From assembly GCF_008636115.1 (NCBI RefSeq), contig NZ_QLZD01000038.1, positions 1 through 61,284 on the forward strand: a stretch of DNA of 61,284 nt, in the 5' to 3' direction. A program made the translations under genes and the position numbers. This DNA comes from Candidatus Tokpelaia sp. (GTDB taxonomy: Bacteria > Pseudomonadota > Alphaproteobacteria > Rhizobiales > Rhizobiaceae). The first letter of the stretch is position 1; the number at the start of each line of letters is the position of its first letter. Positions 8,367-18,024 of this stretch are shown piece by piece. The notes beneath the pieces are model-generated. The model was not told where the DNA came from, did not search any database, and saw nothing but the letters and a program-made list of their open reading frames with translations.

Positions 8367-11293
8367 TAAAATTCCTCCTCATCTTGCCGGGGCAGGCTTT
8401 GGTGCCGGATACGGTAATGGCGGAGCGATTGATGAGCCAGGGCAATGAGCATCAATATTGTCGCGCCGACAACAAGGCAAAATACGCCGGCATCAAACAG
8501 CAGGGCAGAGGCGATGGGGGTTTTGCCGATCAAGGGAATGTTGAGATAGCGGAAGAAACTGGTCAGAAAGGGGTAACCAAAGCCCCAGGCGCCAAGCCCG
8601 GTGCCGGCGGCAAGCAGCAGGCCTGCACCTATCCAGCGCAGCGGTAAAATAACCAGATGGCTTTCTACCAGGCGGGTGCCGGAGGCCATATATTGCAAAA
8701 TAAAGCCGATAGATAAAGTAATGCCGGCGACAAAGCCGCCGCCCGGCCAATCATGCCCGCGGAAAAACAAATATAAGGCAAAAGCGATAATAAAGGGAAA
8801 GAGCCAGTGCATCATCAGCGCCGGTATGGCCAGATAATCGCGCAGGCTGTCACCCTCCCGGCCATTGCTGCGCTTTTGGTCAAATTCTGCCTGAAACTGC
8901 TGCTGGCGCGGTGCTCCTATACTTTCGGGCGCCGGGCGGAAACGGCGCAAAAGCGCATAAACGGATAAAGCGACAATAGCCAGGACCGTGATTTCCCCCA
9001 TTGTGTCAAAACCGCGGAAATCTACCAGAATAACATTGACGGCATTATGCCCGCCGGCCTGATTATAGGCATTGGATAAAAAATAGCGGGCAATGGTTCT
9101 ATCTTGCGGGCGGGTCATAATGGCATAAGACAGCCAGGCCATGCCGCCGCCGCCGATAAGCGCCAGCGCCAGATCACCGCCGCGGCGCAAATAGGTTTTA
9201 AAACCCGGCGGCTCAGGATTGGGGTTGCTCAAGCGTTTAGGCAGCCAGCGCAGGCCTAAAAGCAGCAGGACAGTAGTGACAATTTCTACTGATAATTGTG
9301 TCAGCGCCAGATCAGGCGCCGACAGCCAGACAAAGCTGGCACAGGTAACAAGCCCGGCACCGCCCAATAATACCAGTGAGGACAAGCGATGAAATTTGGC
9401 TGTGTGCGCGGCAAAAACGGCGCAAAAGCCGCCGACAAGCCATAGCAGCGCAAAATACAGATTGACAGGCAGCAGCGCCTGCGTGCCGCGCCACAGCCAT
9501 GAGCCGTGCATGATAAGGGCAATAGCGGCAAAGCAGCACAGCAGCACCCAGCGAATTTGCACCCGCAGGTCGCGCGTGCCCAATAAATCCCGCGCCAGGC
9601 GCGCCCATTTCCATGAAACAGCGGCCAGTAATTTTTCAAATATGCGCCGGCCTGATAAATCCGGCAGAAAAAGCGGGCCGCCTTCATGCTCCTGCATATA
9701 ATGGCGTGAAATTATGTAAAACAGCAGGCCGCCGCCAAGGGCGAGCAGGCTCATTATTACCGGGGCATTGAAGCCGTGCCACAGCGCCAGGCTGTAAGGC
9801 GGTGCGTTGGGGCCGATAACGGCAATAACCGCATTGGCCAGAAACGGCCCGATACTGAGACTGGGGGCAATGCCGACAGCTATACATAAAAATACCAGCA
9901 ATTCTATCGGCAGGCGCATAAAATGCGGCGGTTCATGCGGGGTAGCGGGCAAATCCTGCGGCGGCTTGCCAAAAAATGTGCCGTAAATAAAGCGGACGGA
10001 ATAAGTGACAGTAAACAGCCCGGCAATAGTGGCGATAAAAGGCATGGAATTATCCAGCCAGTTACCGTTTATGGTAAGTGCTGCCTGGGTAAAAAACATT
10101 TCCTTGGATAAAAAGCCGTTTAAGAGCGGCACACCTGCCATAGCGGCGGCAGCGATAATGGCCAGCGTGCCGGTATAGGGCATAAAGCGATAAAGGCCGG
10201 AAAGCTTGCGCAAATCGCGTGTGCCGCATTCATGGTCAATAATGCCGGCAGCCATGAATAAAGAGGCTTTGAAAGTGGCGTGATTTACCATGTGGAAAAT
10301 GGCGGCCACGCAGGCCAAAGGGGCGCTAAAGCCGAGCAGAACTGTCATCAAGCCCAGATTACTAATGGTGGAATAAGCCAAAAGCCCTTTTAAATCCTGC
10401 TGGAACATGGCAAAATAAGAGCCGATAAGCAGGGTTATCACCCCGGCGCCGCAAACCAGCCAGAACCAGATATTGGTATGCGCCATAACGGGCCACAGCC
10501 GCACCAGCAGAAATATGCCGGCTTTCACCATAGTGGCGGAATGCAGATAGGCCGAAGCCGGCGTGGGCGCCGACATGGCATTAGGCAGCCAGAAATGAAA
10601 CGGGAATTGGGCGCTTTTGGTAAAAGCAGCCAGCAAAATGCAGACAAGAGCCGGCACATAAAGCGGACTCTGGCGGATAATATTGCCGGATTTCAACACT
10701 TTGTCGAGTTCAAAACTGCCGACAATCGTGCCTATCATAATGACCCCGATCATGAGGGCAAAGCCGCCAAAGCCGGTTACAATCAGCGACATGCGCGCGC
10801 CGTCACGCGCACTGGGATTATGATACCAATAGCCGATCAGCAGAAAGGAGAAAATACTTGTCAGCTCCCAGAAGGCCGTGAGCAGCAGCAGATTGCCTGA
10901 CAGGACAATGCCGGTCATGGCGCCGGTAAAGGCCAGCAAAAAGGCAAAAAAGCGCGGCACGGGATCGGCCGGGTCCATATAATAGCGGGCGTAAATGACA
11001 ATTAAAAAACCGATACCGGTAATGAGCAGCAGAAACAGCCAGGCAAAGCCGTCAACCCGCAAAGTAAAATTAAGCCCCCACATTGGCAGCCACGGCAGCG
11101 AAAACTGCACTGCCTGGCCATTAGTTATGGCAGGATAGAGCATAATGGTGAGCAACAGGCTGAACAAAGCCACAGCCCCGGCAAACCAGGCTTCATTATT
11201 GCGGGCAGTAGAGCGGAAAAAGCCGATAATAATGCTGCCCAGAAAAGGCAGGATTATCAAAAACACCAAAACGGCCTGTTCGGTTTTAACCAT
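8366..11293 (-). CDS. phaAB: Pha/Mrp antiporter fused subunit A/B
   Basis: A 975-residue polytopic protein and first gene of the operon. The N-terminal part is NuoL-like (MnhA), with ELTSIFSFLLIGYWYHN and the lysine helix TKSAQFPFHFWLPNAMSAPTP. The C-terminal part is a MnhB domain (PGGGFVAGITLSIGFILQYMASG). Fusion of A and B is the rhizobial Pha form (group 2 Mrp), known for pH adaptation and K+/Na+ efflux. The full six-gene set phaAB-C-D-E-F-G is present and intact. Confidence 0.95.
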   Translation of the reverse strand: MVKTEQAVLVFLIILPFLGSIIIGFFRSTARNNEAWFAGAVALFSLLLTIMLYPAITNGQAVQFSLPWLPMWGLNFTLRVDGFAWLFLLLITGIGFLIVIYARYYMDPADPVPRFFAFLLAFTGAMTGIVLSGNLLLLTAFWELTSIFSFLLIGYWYHNPSARDGARMSLIVTGFGGFALMIGVIMIGTIVGSFELDKVLKSGNIIRQSPLYVPALVCILLAAFTKSAQFPFHFWLPNAMSAPTPASAYLHSATMVKAGIFLLVRLWPVMAHTNIWFWLVCGAGVITLLIGSYFAMFQQDLKGLLAYSTISNLGLMTVLLGFSAPLACVAAIFHMVNHATFKASLFMAAGIIDHECGTRDLRKLSGLYRFMPYTGTLAIIAAAAMAGVPLLNGFLSKEMFFTQAALTINGNWLDNSMPFIATIAGLFTVTYSVRFIYGTFFGKPPQDLPATPHEPPHFMRLPIELLVFLCIAVGIAPSLSIGPFLANAVIAVIGPNAPPYSLALWHGFNAPVIMSLLALGGGLLFYIISRHYMQEHEGGPLFLPDLSGRRIFEKLLAAVSWKWARLARDLLGTRDLRVQIRWVLLCCFAAIALIMHGSWLWRGTQALLPVNLYFALLWLVGGFCAVFAAHTAKFHRLSSLVLLGGAGLVTCASFVWLSAPDLALTQLSVEIVTTVLLLLGLRWLPKRLSNPNPEPPGFKTYLRRGGDLALALIGGGGMAWLSYAIMTRPQDRTIARYFLSNAYNQAGGHNAVNVILVDFRGFDTMGEITVLAIVALSVYALLRRFRPAPESIGAPRQQQFQAEFDQKRSNGREGDSLRDYLAIPALMMHWLFPFIIAFALYLFFRGHDWPGGGFVAGITLSIGFILQYMASGTRLVESHLVILPLRWIGAGLLLAAGTGLGAWGFGYPFLTSFFRYLNIPLIGKTPIASALLFDAGVFCLVVGATILMLIALAHQSLRHYRIRHQSLPRQDEEEF

Positions 11294-11587
11294 TGGGCTG
11301 CTATCCTGCCTGAAACGGCGATTTTACCTTGACGGCTTGACGGGTGCGGGCATGGCAGATTGGGTGCGCCATTTGCTGCGCCACCACCGCATTATGCAAG
11401 GATAAGTGTATCTATAGGGCTTATGCAATATTTTTTGTGGCGTGAACGCAGTTTTTGCGCAACTTATGCGGTTTTTGCCGTTTATGTGCTGCTGTTTGCC
11501 GGGCTATGCTTGTCAACCTTGTTTATGCTGTTTATGCTGCCGCCGTCTTGACGATAGATAAAATACTGAGGGCAGCTTGGGGAGACT

Positions 11588-12601
11588 ATGCGTATAAGGT
11601 CTGAAAGACTGTCGGATATATATCCTGACTGGCAGGCCGCGCGCGCTGATTTGTTGGCGCAAACAGGCACAAAAACGGGGGAAGTATATTCCGTTACGCA
11701 AGCTTTGAAGCATACCGGGAAACTTGCGACTTATATATTTAAAACTGCTCCATCGTTAAATGCTTATGAAAAAGCGCATTTGAATCTGCCGGAAATAAAA
11801 ATTGACAATAGATTTGCCTCTATAATAGGGACGTCAAGTGAATTTATAGCGGCTTATGCCCTGCATGGTTATGCAAAATGCGAGTCGTATTTTGAATTGG
11901 CAAGAACCGGCGCCCGCGGCATGGATAAATATGCGGCGCTATCCGGCTTAACAGCGCATTTCGAAGCCGATGCCGGCGCTGATATAGTTTCATTAAAAAG
12001 CTATAATAAAATAACTAAAGATTTTACTCTGAAAATATGCAGATTAGCAATGTTTATCGCATTTTTCAGAGCGGGGACAAATATATTCGCCAAAAAAGCC
12101 GCGGCACTCAACCGTCATGAATGGGTTTTAGGGCGCGTTCCTGACCCAAGATATTTTAATTTGACAGACGATATATATGAAGCAATCCGGTTTGCTGTTC
12201 AATCCATTATGGAAACTTATAAACTGGTGAAGCCTGAATTTTCGCTGCATTTTTGCCGAGAAGCTTTTGGCGAAATCATTGTTACAGGGGACGGTGATTT
12301 ATACGGGGTTGATTTTATCGGCGACTTAAAATTTTCGTTGCGCAACAAGCCTGACAGAAGCTGGTTGCAGCAGCTTGTCTTATATTGGATATTAAAAGTC
12401 AGAACGGATCATTTTGAAAACAGGCCTTGTGCGATTGATAAAATATCCGTGCTGAATTCCAGAACGGGGCAGCTTTATGTCATGCCGATAGCGCTCATAC
12501 CGAACCCTGTAATATTTAATGCTGAAACAGTATTTATCGGGATTGATTTTCATAATGCTATCGCGGCCTCTTTTCATAACAGGCTAATAGAGCAACAATA
12601 G
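11588..12601 (+). CDS. uncharacterised protein with RecB/Cas4-like PD-(D/E)XK nuclease signature
   Basis: A 337-residue protein that I cannot assign to a named family. In the second half it shows GDGDLYGVDFIGDLK (about 234-248): Asp237, then Asp246-x-Lys248, followed by QQLVLYWILKV (about 261-271). This is the order of motif II, motif III and the QxxxY helix of RecB/Cas4-type PD-(D/E)XK nucleases, and Glu225 could be the upstream acid. The N-terminal 200 residues are helical with no familiar motif. A good ribosome binding site (GGGGAG) precedes ATG 11588. It forms an operon with the next gene, and both look richer in A/T at third positions than their neighbours, suggesting transfer. Nuclease function is inferred, not shown. 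Confidence 0.55.
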   Translation: MRIRSERLSDIYPDWQAARADLLAQTGTKTGEVYSVTQALKHTGKLATYIFKTAPSLNAYEKAHLNLPEIKIDNRFASIIGTSSEFIAAYALHGYAKCESYFELARTGARGMDKYAALSGLTAHFEADAGADIVSLKSYNKITKDFTLKICRLAMFIAFFRAGTNIFAKKAAALNRHEWVLGRVPDPRYFNLTDDIYEAIRFAVQSIMETYKLVKPEFSLHFCREAFGEIIVTGDGDLYGVDFIGDLKFSLRNKPDRSWLQQLVLYWILKVRTDHFENRPCAIDKISVLNSRTGQLYVMPIALIPNPVIFNAETVFIGIDFHNAIAASFHNRLIEQQ

Positions 12602-12611
12602 GGGGAGATCA

Positions 12612-13385
12612 GTGAAACATTCAAATCTTGCGCTTTTTGAGGAAAGCAGTATTGCCGCAGAAGAGTTGCAAGATCTGATAGCGGCTGAGCGTTCGCAATT
12701 TTCAGCATTGGAAGGATTTGACAAATTTAAGGCGCGTTTAGCAAGATGGAAAAAAGATAACAGCCTGGCGAGGTACTTGCCAGATTTTATGCCGCAAGAA
12801 ATTAACGGCCTGGCGAAGGGATTGTTTATAGATTCTATGCCGTATAATTGTGTCTGGTCTGAAGCCAATAATATTATTCGGCTTTTGGGGGAATATCCGG
12901 ATCTGGTAAATGATTTCCTGCTGATGAAAATACGCAGAATGAGAGAACTCTATTTAAATCCGGCAAATGATATTGAACGTGCATATGCTTTGGCAAATGC
13001 ACGTTTTATAAAAGCGGCGGTCGAGAGAAACCCGGCGGCGATAAAAATAGGCGCTCTCCGGCAGCATTTTATAGAGATTTTTGGCGCGACCAGACCAACG
13101 AGATTATACGGCAGGATTATAAAATTCAAAATATCAGAAAATTTGTTAACAGAAAGCGATTTTGAACACCATATGGAGGCCATAAAAAGAGTCGCCTATC
13201 GGCATGAGTTAGTGAAACCGCGGCGGCTGACAAAAGAAGAACGCGCCTCGGGATTGTATCATGGTTGCCGAAAATATATTTATCCGTCCGATGAGGAAGT
13301 TAAGAACGCTTTGCAAAAACGCCTTGAGCAAAGCGTTAAGTCTAAAAAGGGGCGCAAGCCGTTAAACTATGAACTTAATACGTGA
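12612..13385 (+). CDS. uncharacterised protein, partner of the nuclease-like gene
   Basis: A 257-residue, mostly helical, basic protein with no motif I recognise. The C-terminus is rich in Lys/Arg (KPRRLTKEE, then SVKSKKGRKP), compatible with nucleic acid binding. The GTG start at 12612 is preceded by GGGGGAGA that begins on the last base of the upstream stop, so the two genes are translationally linked. Codon use is A/T-rich like its partner. The pair sits between the antiporter operon and the phage cluster, so it could be a defence module, an early phage module or another mobile cargo. Confidence 0.6.
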   Translation: MKHSNLALFEESSIAAEELQDLIAAERSQFSALEGFDKFKARLARWKKDNSLARYLPDFMPQEINGLAKGLFIDSMPYNCVWSEANNIIRLLGEYPDLVNDFLLMKIRRMRELYLNPANDIERAYALANARFIKAAVERNPAAIKIGALRQHFIEIFGATRPTRLYGRIIKFKISENLLTESDFEHHMEAIKRVAYRHELVKPRRLTKEERASGLYHGCRKYIYPSDEEVKNALQKRLEQSVKSKKGRKPLNYELNT

Positions 13386-13418
13386 TGCGTGATAAGCAGC
13401 AGATTGCGAAGAAAAACT

Positions 13419-13898
13419 ATGACAGATAATAAGGAAGTAATGCGCTTTCCCTATCCCTGGCGCGGTATTGGTGTGCTTGTTGTTTTTTTATTGCTGGCGC
13501 CGCCGGTGCAGGTGGTTGTGGCTGCTTTTATGGAGCATGATTTTATTGGCGGGCGGCAGATTTTATTTGAAATCGGCGCGGTGCTGCGAGAGCGTGTTGT
13601 GCCGTTTTTACTCTCCGGCTATTCCTTTTATATGCCGCCGGTATTTTTTGCCGCGCTGATGTCGGCCTGGCGGCCGGCGCAGGGCCTGGCGCTGACTGTG
13701 AGCGGGGCGATAGGCCGCATGGTGCTGTGCGGTCTTGCCTGTGAAGTTTTCTACCAGTGTTTTGTGGTGATTGCCGGGGGTGCCTGGCGCGCTGACATAG
13801 TGCTGGTAGGGCTGGTGCAGTGGATTATTTCCGGCTTTGTCTGCTTTTTGGCAGCAGCGCAACTGGGTTTGAGCCGGCCTGCCCGGGCGGAAAGGTGA
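13419..13898 (+). CDS. small integral membrane protein of unknown function
   Basis: About 159 residues with four likely membrane helices (GIGVLVVFLLLAPPVQVVV; FYMPPVFFAALM; LTVSGAIGRMVLCGLACEVF; VLVGLVQWIISGFVCFLAA). No signature family is recognised. The start ATG 13419 is chosen because the upstream part of the frame overlaps non-coding sequence; only a weak GAAG lies before it. Base composition matches the core genome rather than the two genes upstream, so it is probably a resident chromosomal gene on the left side of the phage cluster. Confidence 0.6.
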   Translation: MTDNKEVMRFPYPWRGIGVLVVFLLLAPPVQVVVAAFMEHDFIGGRQILFEIGAVLRERVVPFLLSGYSFYMPPVFFAALMSAWRPAQGLALTVSGAIGRMVLCGLACEVFYQCFVVIAGGAWRADIVLVGLVQWIISGFVCFLAAAQLGLSRPARAER

Positions 13899-14009
13899 AA
13901 AAGCGGCCTTTGGTGCGTTTTTTTGTCATTTAATCTGTTTTATATATTTTTTATATCTCATTGTTTTTAATATATAAATTCTTGCAAAAATAAATTCTGG
14001 CGATTTTTG

Positions 14010-14039
14010 TTGACAGCAAAAAACTTTTTGGAATATAGG
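14010..14039 (+). promoter_or_regulatory. sigma-70-type promoter candidate before the phage packaging genes
   Basis: TTGACA at 14010-14015 and TATAGG at 14034-14039 are separated by 18 bases in an AT-rich spacer. Transcription would start near 14046 and run into the terminase genes. The rest of the 13899-14227 spacer is AT-rich and shows no gene. Confidence 0.5.
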
Positions 14040-14227
14040 ACGGATAACTTCAAAATGCGTTTTTGTATTTGAATGATTTTTGCCGGCCTTTGCCGGCTTT
14101 TATATTTTCCTTAAATTTTATTTTTGGCGGGTTTTTGCCGGCGCCCGACTTTTGCGATTATTTTAAATTATTATGGTGTGCCGGCGGCACGGCTTGCGCG
14201 CTTTATAGTATTTTGAGGAATGGCCTG

Positions 14228-14572
14228 ATGACACAGAAAAAGGGCGGCAAAAATGTGGCCGGCAAAAAAACAGCGGGCAAGGCCGGGCGTAAAAAACTGC
14301 ACAAAGCGATTTTACAGGCAGCGGAAGCGGCGGGCAAGGAATTTGGCGAGGCGGGGCTCGTTTCTTATTTGCAGGCGCAGGCTGTGGCCACACCCAGCCC
14401 GTTTTTGACCTTATTAGGCAAGGTATTGACTGAGGCGGAAGATAAAACCGTGCCGCCGGTACGGCGGATTGAGCTGGTAGCTGCCGCCGGTGCGGCCGGG
14501 CCGGAAAAGGAGAGCATGCCGGCGGTGGAGAAAGCGGCCAAAGCTGTGGGCAAAGGGGAGACGGATTTGTAG
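14228..14572 (+). CDS. phage small terminase-like protein
   Basis: A 114-residue protein directly before the large terminase. It has a Lys-rich start, then GKEFGEAGLVSYLQAQA and PFLTLLGKVL, the C-terminal pattern common in proteins encoded at the small-terminase position of many proteobacterial phages. A Pro/Ala-rich tail follows. ATG 14228 follows GAGGAA (14215-14220) by 7 bases; a longer upstream extension of the frame lacks a ribosome site. A DNA-recognition role in packaging is inferred from position. Confidence 0.65.
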   Translation: MTQKKGGKNVAGKKTAGKAGRKKLHKAILQAAEAAGKEFGEAGLVSYLQAQAVATPSPFLTLLGKVLTEAEDKTVPPVRRIELVAAAGAAGPEKESMPAVEKAAKAVGKGETDL

Positions 14573-14653
14573 CAGCCGGCATATGGATTTGCCGCGGTCG
14601 GCCTTTTACCCAATTTATATTTATTATTTTTTGAGCACGAAACATATTGCGCT

Positions 14654-16045
14654 ATGACAAAACCGGTAAAAATGGACTCTGCCTGTGCGAACGGGCAGGA
14701 AAGAGTATTGCGCGGCTTGCAGAAAAGTACCGGCGGGGCTGTGGTGCAAGTGGAGCTGCCGCCAAAGCTTGTCCCCGTTTTTATTGGGCCGGCGCGCTAT
14801 CGCGGCGCTTATGGCGGGCGCGGCAGCGGCAAAAGCCGCAGCTTTGCCGTTATGGCGGCTATCCGGGGCTATTTGCTGGCGCAAGCGGGCAAAAGCGGGC
14901 TGATTATTTGCGGCCGCGAATTTATGAATTCGCTGGAAGACAGCTCAATGGCTGAGCTGCGGCAGGCGATTGCCGCCACACCCTGGCTGGCCGGCTATTA
15001 TAGTATGGGTGAAAATTATGTGCGCACCAAAGACGGGCGGATTGCTTTTGCTTTTATCGGTTTGCGCCATAATCTGGATTCGATCAAATCCAAGGCGCAT
15101 ATTCATTTATTATGGATAGATGAGGCGGAGCGCGTATCGGAGGCGGCATGGCAGAAAATTATCCCCACTGTGCGCGAGCGGGATTCGGAAATCTGGGTGA
15201 CGTGGAATCCGGAATCGCGCGCTTCGGCCACGCATAAGCGTTTTCGTGAGGCAAAACCGCATGAGGCCAAAATTGTGGCGCTGAACTGGCGCGATAATCC
15301 GTGGTTTCCCTCGGTGCTGGATAAAGAGCGGCAGGCGGATTTGCGCGATCGGCCGGAATCTTATGCCCATATTTGGGAAGGGGATTTTGCCACTTATATT
15401 AGCGGCGCCTATTATGCTGCCGGGCTGACACTGGCGCGGGAAGAGAGACGCATTGGCGCCGTGGCGGCCGACCCGTTAATGGCCTGCCAGGCTTTCTGGG
15501 ATATTGGCGGCACCGGCGCGCGCTCAGATGCAACAGCGATTTGGGTGGCGCAATTTATCGGCAAGGAAATCCGCATTATTGATTATTATGAGGCGCAGGG
15601 GCAGCCTTTGGAAGCGCATATAAGCTGGCTGCGCGGGCGCGGATATGAGCGCGCGCGCATGGTTTTGCCGCATGACGGCTCTACGCGCGACCGGGTGCAT
15701 GATGTCAGTTTTGAGAGTGCTTTGCGCCAGGCCGGCTTTGAAGTGGAGATTATCCCCAATCAGGGAGCGGGGGCAGCAAGGCTGCGGATAGAGGCGGCGC
15801 GGCGCCTGTTGCCGCAAATGTGGTTTGATGCGCGCAAAACGGCGGCCGGGCTGAATGCTTTGGCCGCCTATCATGAAAAGCGCGATGAAAATCGCAATTT
15901 GGGGCTGGGGCCGGAGCATGACTGGGCCAGCCATGCGGCCGATGCTTTTGGCCTGATGTGCGTGGCTTATGAAGAGCCGGTGGCGGCAAAACGGGGCAGA
16001 GATGAGCGCCGGCCGATAAGCGGCGGCAGTTGGATGTCGGGCTAG
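14654..16045 (+). CDS. phage terminase large subunit (PBSX/Terminase_3 type)
   Basis: A 463-residue packaging ATPase-nuclease. The N-terminal ATPase has Walker A YGGRGSGKS (about 53-61), Walker B LLWIDEAE (Asp156, Glu157) and a coupling segment WVTWNPES. The C-terminal nuclease shows FWDIGGTGARSDATAIW and a late WASHAADAFGL that carries metal-binding Asp residues. It docks on the portal and pumps and cuts DNA. All motifs are intact, so the protein could be functional. Confidence 0.95.
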   Translation: MTKPVKMDSACANGQERVLRGLQKSTGGAVVQVELPPKLVPVFIGPARYRGAYGGRGSGKSRSFAVMAAIRGYLLAQAGKSGLIICGREFMNSLEDSSMAELRQAIAATPWLAGYYSMGENYVRTKDGRIAFAFIGLRHNLDSIKSKAHIHLLWIDEAERVSEAAWQKIIPTVRERDSEIWVTWNPESRASATHKRFREAKPHEAKIVALNWRDNPWFPSVLDKERQADLRDRPESYAHIWEGDFATYISGAYYAAGLTLAREERRIGAVAADPLMACQAFWDIGGTGARSDATAIWVAQFIGKEIRIIDYYEAQGQPLEAHISWLRGRGYERARMVLPHDGSTRDRVHDVSFESALRQAGFEVEIIPNQGAGAARLRIEAARRLLPQMWFDARKTAAGLNALAAYHEKRDENRNLGLGPEHDWASHAADAFGLMCVAYEEPVAAKRGRDERRPISGGSWMSG

Positions 16046-16068
16046 AATCATAACAATGAGAGGCGAAT

Positions 16069-17880
16069 ATGCAGGCGGAATTGGGCTGGACGCCAGACGG
16101 CGGGCAAACGACAGAAACGGACAGGGAAAAAAGGCAAAAACCGGGGCAGGCGGGGTGGAGCGCCGGCGCGGCGGAGGCGCTGGAACGCAAATTGAAAGCC
16201 TGGTTTAAACAGGATATTGCTGTGGCTGCCGCCTGGCGGGCTGAAGCGCGTGAAGATTATGCCTTTTATAATGGCGAACAATGGGCGGAAGAGGATAAAG
16301 CCCTGTTGGCGGAGATGAAGCGGCCGGTAATGACTTTTAACCGTATTGCTCCTTTGGTTAATGCGGTTATCGGCTCGGAAATCAATAATCGGCGCGAAGT
16401 GCGCTATATACCGCGGGAGCAGGGGGATTGCCTTGCCAATGAAATTTTGACCGGGGCGGGGGAATGGTTTCGTGATCAGGCCGGTGCGGAAGATGAAGAA
16501 AGTGAAGCTTTTGCCGATACGGTGATTTGCGGCATGGGTTTTGTTGATACCAGGCTGGATTTTGAAGCTGATCCTGATGGTGAACCGGTGATAGAGCGGC
16601 TTGATCCGCTGAAAATGGCGTGGGACGCCAGGGCCTGCAAAGCCAATCTCGCTGATGCTGGGCGGCTGTGGTATATTGATGAAAAGCCGCTGGAGCAGGT
16701 GAAGGCCATGTTTCCCGATTGCGACCCGGCGCTTTTATCCGCAGGCTGGGCGAAAAGCGGGCTGGAAGCGAAAGATGAACCTTATGAGCGGCAGCGCCCG
16801 GCGCTGTATGATAAAGAGGAGCAGGGTTCTGATACGGCCACGCTCGATAAAATGTGCGTGCTGGTGGAATGCCGCTGGTTTGAGACAGAGAGCTATTTTC
16901 GCGCTGCGGATAGCTCAAGCGGGCAGTTAAGAGAATATAGCCGGGCGGAGCTGGACACTATTTTGGCGCAAATTCCTGATTTCCCTTATATTAAGCAATA
17001 TCGCAAGGTGGTGCGCCGCGCTTTTTTGGGGCGGGGGCTGCTGGCGGCGCCGGACAGGCCGCTGGTGCCGCAAGGGCAGTTGGGCTGGGAGTGTATAACC
17101 GGCTATTACAGCAAAGCGGCGCGCCGGTTTTACGGTCTGGTGCGGCCGGCCAAAGACCCGCAGCGCTGGGCCAATAAATTTTTCAGCCAGGTTATGTATT
17201 TGCTCAACAGCCAGTCAAAAGGCGGCATTATGGCGGAGCGCGGCGCTTTTGACGATGATAATCAGGCCGAGACAAGCTGGGCGCGCGCCGATGCCATTAC
17301 CTGGGCCAAGCCGGGAGCGCTTGCCGGCCGGCGGATTGAGCCGAAGCCTTTGGCGCAATTTCCCAGCGGTTTTTTTACCCTGTTTAATGAGAGCAAGGAG
17401 GCTATTGCGCAGGTGACCGGCCTGTCGCCGGAATTTGTCGGCACGCGGGAAGTGAATCAGCCCGGTATTCTGGAGCATACCAGGCGGCAAAGCTCGCTTA
17501 ACCTGCTGGCTTCCCTGTTTAACGCCTTGCGCCGTTATCGCAAGCGGCAGGGGCGGCTGGTTTTATATCTTATTCAGAATTATTTGTCAGACGGGCGGCT
17601 TATTCGCATAACGGGTGCCGATAAAAGCCGTTATGTGCCTTTGACCCGCTCTGCTGTAGCCAGCGGCGAATATGATATTATTGTTGATGATGCGCCGACC
17701 AGCCCCAATGAGAAAGAGCGGAGTTTTGCTCTTATCCAGCAAATGCTGCCGGTTTTGCGGGATTATATAACCCCGGAAATCGGGCTGGAAATTTTGCGCT
17801 ATTCGCCTTTGCCGCAATCGCTGGTGGATTCTCTGGCCAATATTTATCGGGCCGGGAATAGCGCGCCGGATTTGGGCTAG
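16069..17880 (+). CDS. phage portal protein, P22 type
   Basis: A 603-residue portal of the P22 gp1 family. Features are YNGEQWAEEDKALL and RPVMTFNRIAPLVNAV near the N-terminus, SEINNRREVRYIPRE, the acidic GAEDEESEAFADTVICGMGF segment, and KEAIAQVTGLSPEFVG near residue 445. It forms the ring through which DNA enters and leaves the head. ATG 16069 is preceded by GAGAGG at a proper distance. It is adjacent to the terminase and ends 144 bases before the scaffold gene. Confidence 0.92.
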   Translation: MQAELGWTPDGGQTTETDREKRQKPGQAGWSAGAAEALERKLKAWFKQDIAVAAAWRAEAREDYAFYNGEQWAEEDKALLAEMKRPVMTFNRIAPLVNAVIGSEINNRREVRYIPREQGDCLANEILTGAGEWFRDQAGAEDEESEAFADTVICGMGFVDTRLDFEADPDGEPVIERLDPLKMAWDARACKANLADAGRLWYIDEKPLEQVKAMFPDCDPALLSAGWAKSGLEAKDEPYERQRPALYDKEEQGSDTATLDKMCVLVECRWFETESYFRAADSSSGQLREYSRAELDTILAQIPDFPYIKQYRKVVRRAFLGRGLLAAPDRPLVPQGQLGWECITGYYSKAARRFYGLVRPAKDPQRWANKFFSQVMYLLNSQSKGGIMAERGAFDDDNQAETSWARADAITWAKPGALAGRRIEPKPLAQFPSGFFTLFNESKEAIAQVTGLSPEFVGTREVNQPGILEHTRRQSSLNLLASLFNALRRYRKRQGRLVLYLIQNYLSDGRLIRITGADKSRYVPLTRSAVASGEYDIIVDDAPTSPNEKERSFALIQQMLPVLRDYITPEIGLEILRYSPLPQSLVDSLANIYRAGNSAPDLG

Positions 17881-18024
17881 CGCGCGGGTTGGCAGGCGGC
17901 GCGCGCGACAAATAAAGCGCGCAGGTTGGACAGGCCAGCTTGTGGCGGCACCCTGCGCGAGAAATGCTTGAGAGCCGGCAATATTTGCATAAATTCTGAA
18001 TTTTCCAACAAATGAGGAAATATA

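Noticed and set aside
11423-11551. Small hydrophobic plus-strand frame between phaAB and the nuclease-like gene
   Set aside because: No good ribosome binding site and no family resemblance; it may be chance in a spacer.
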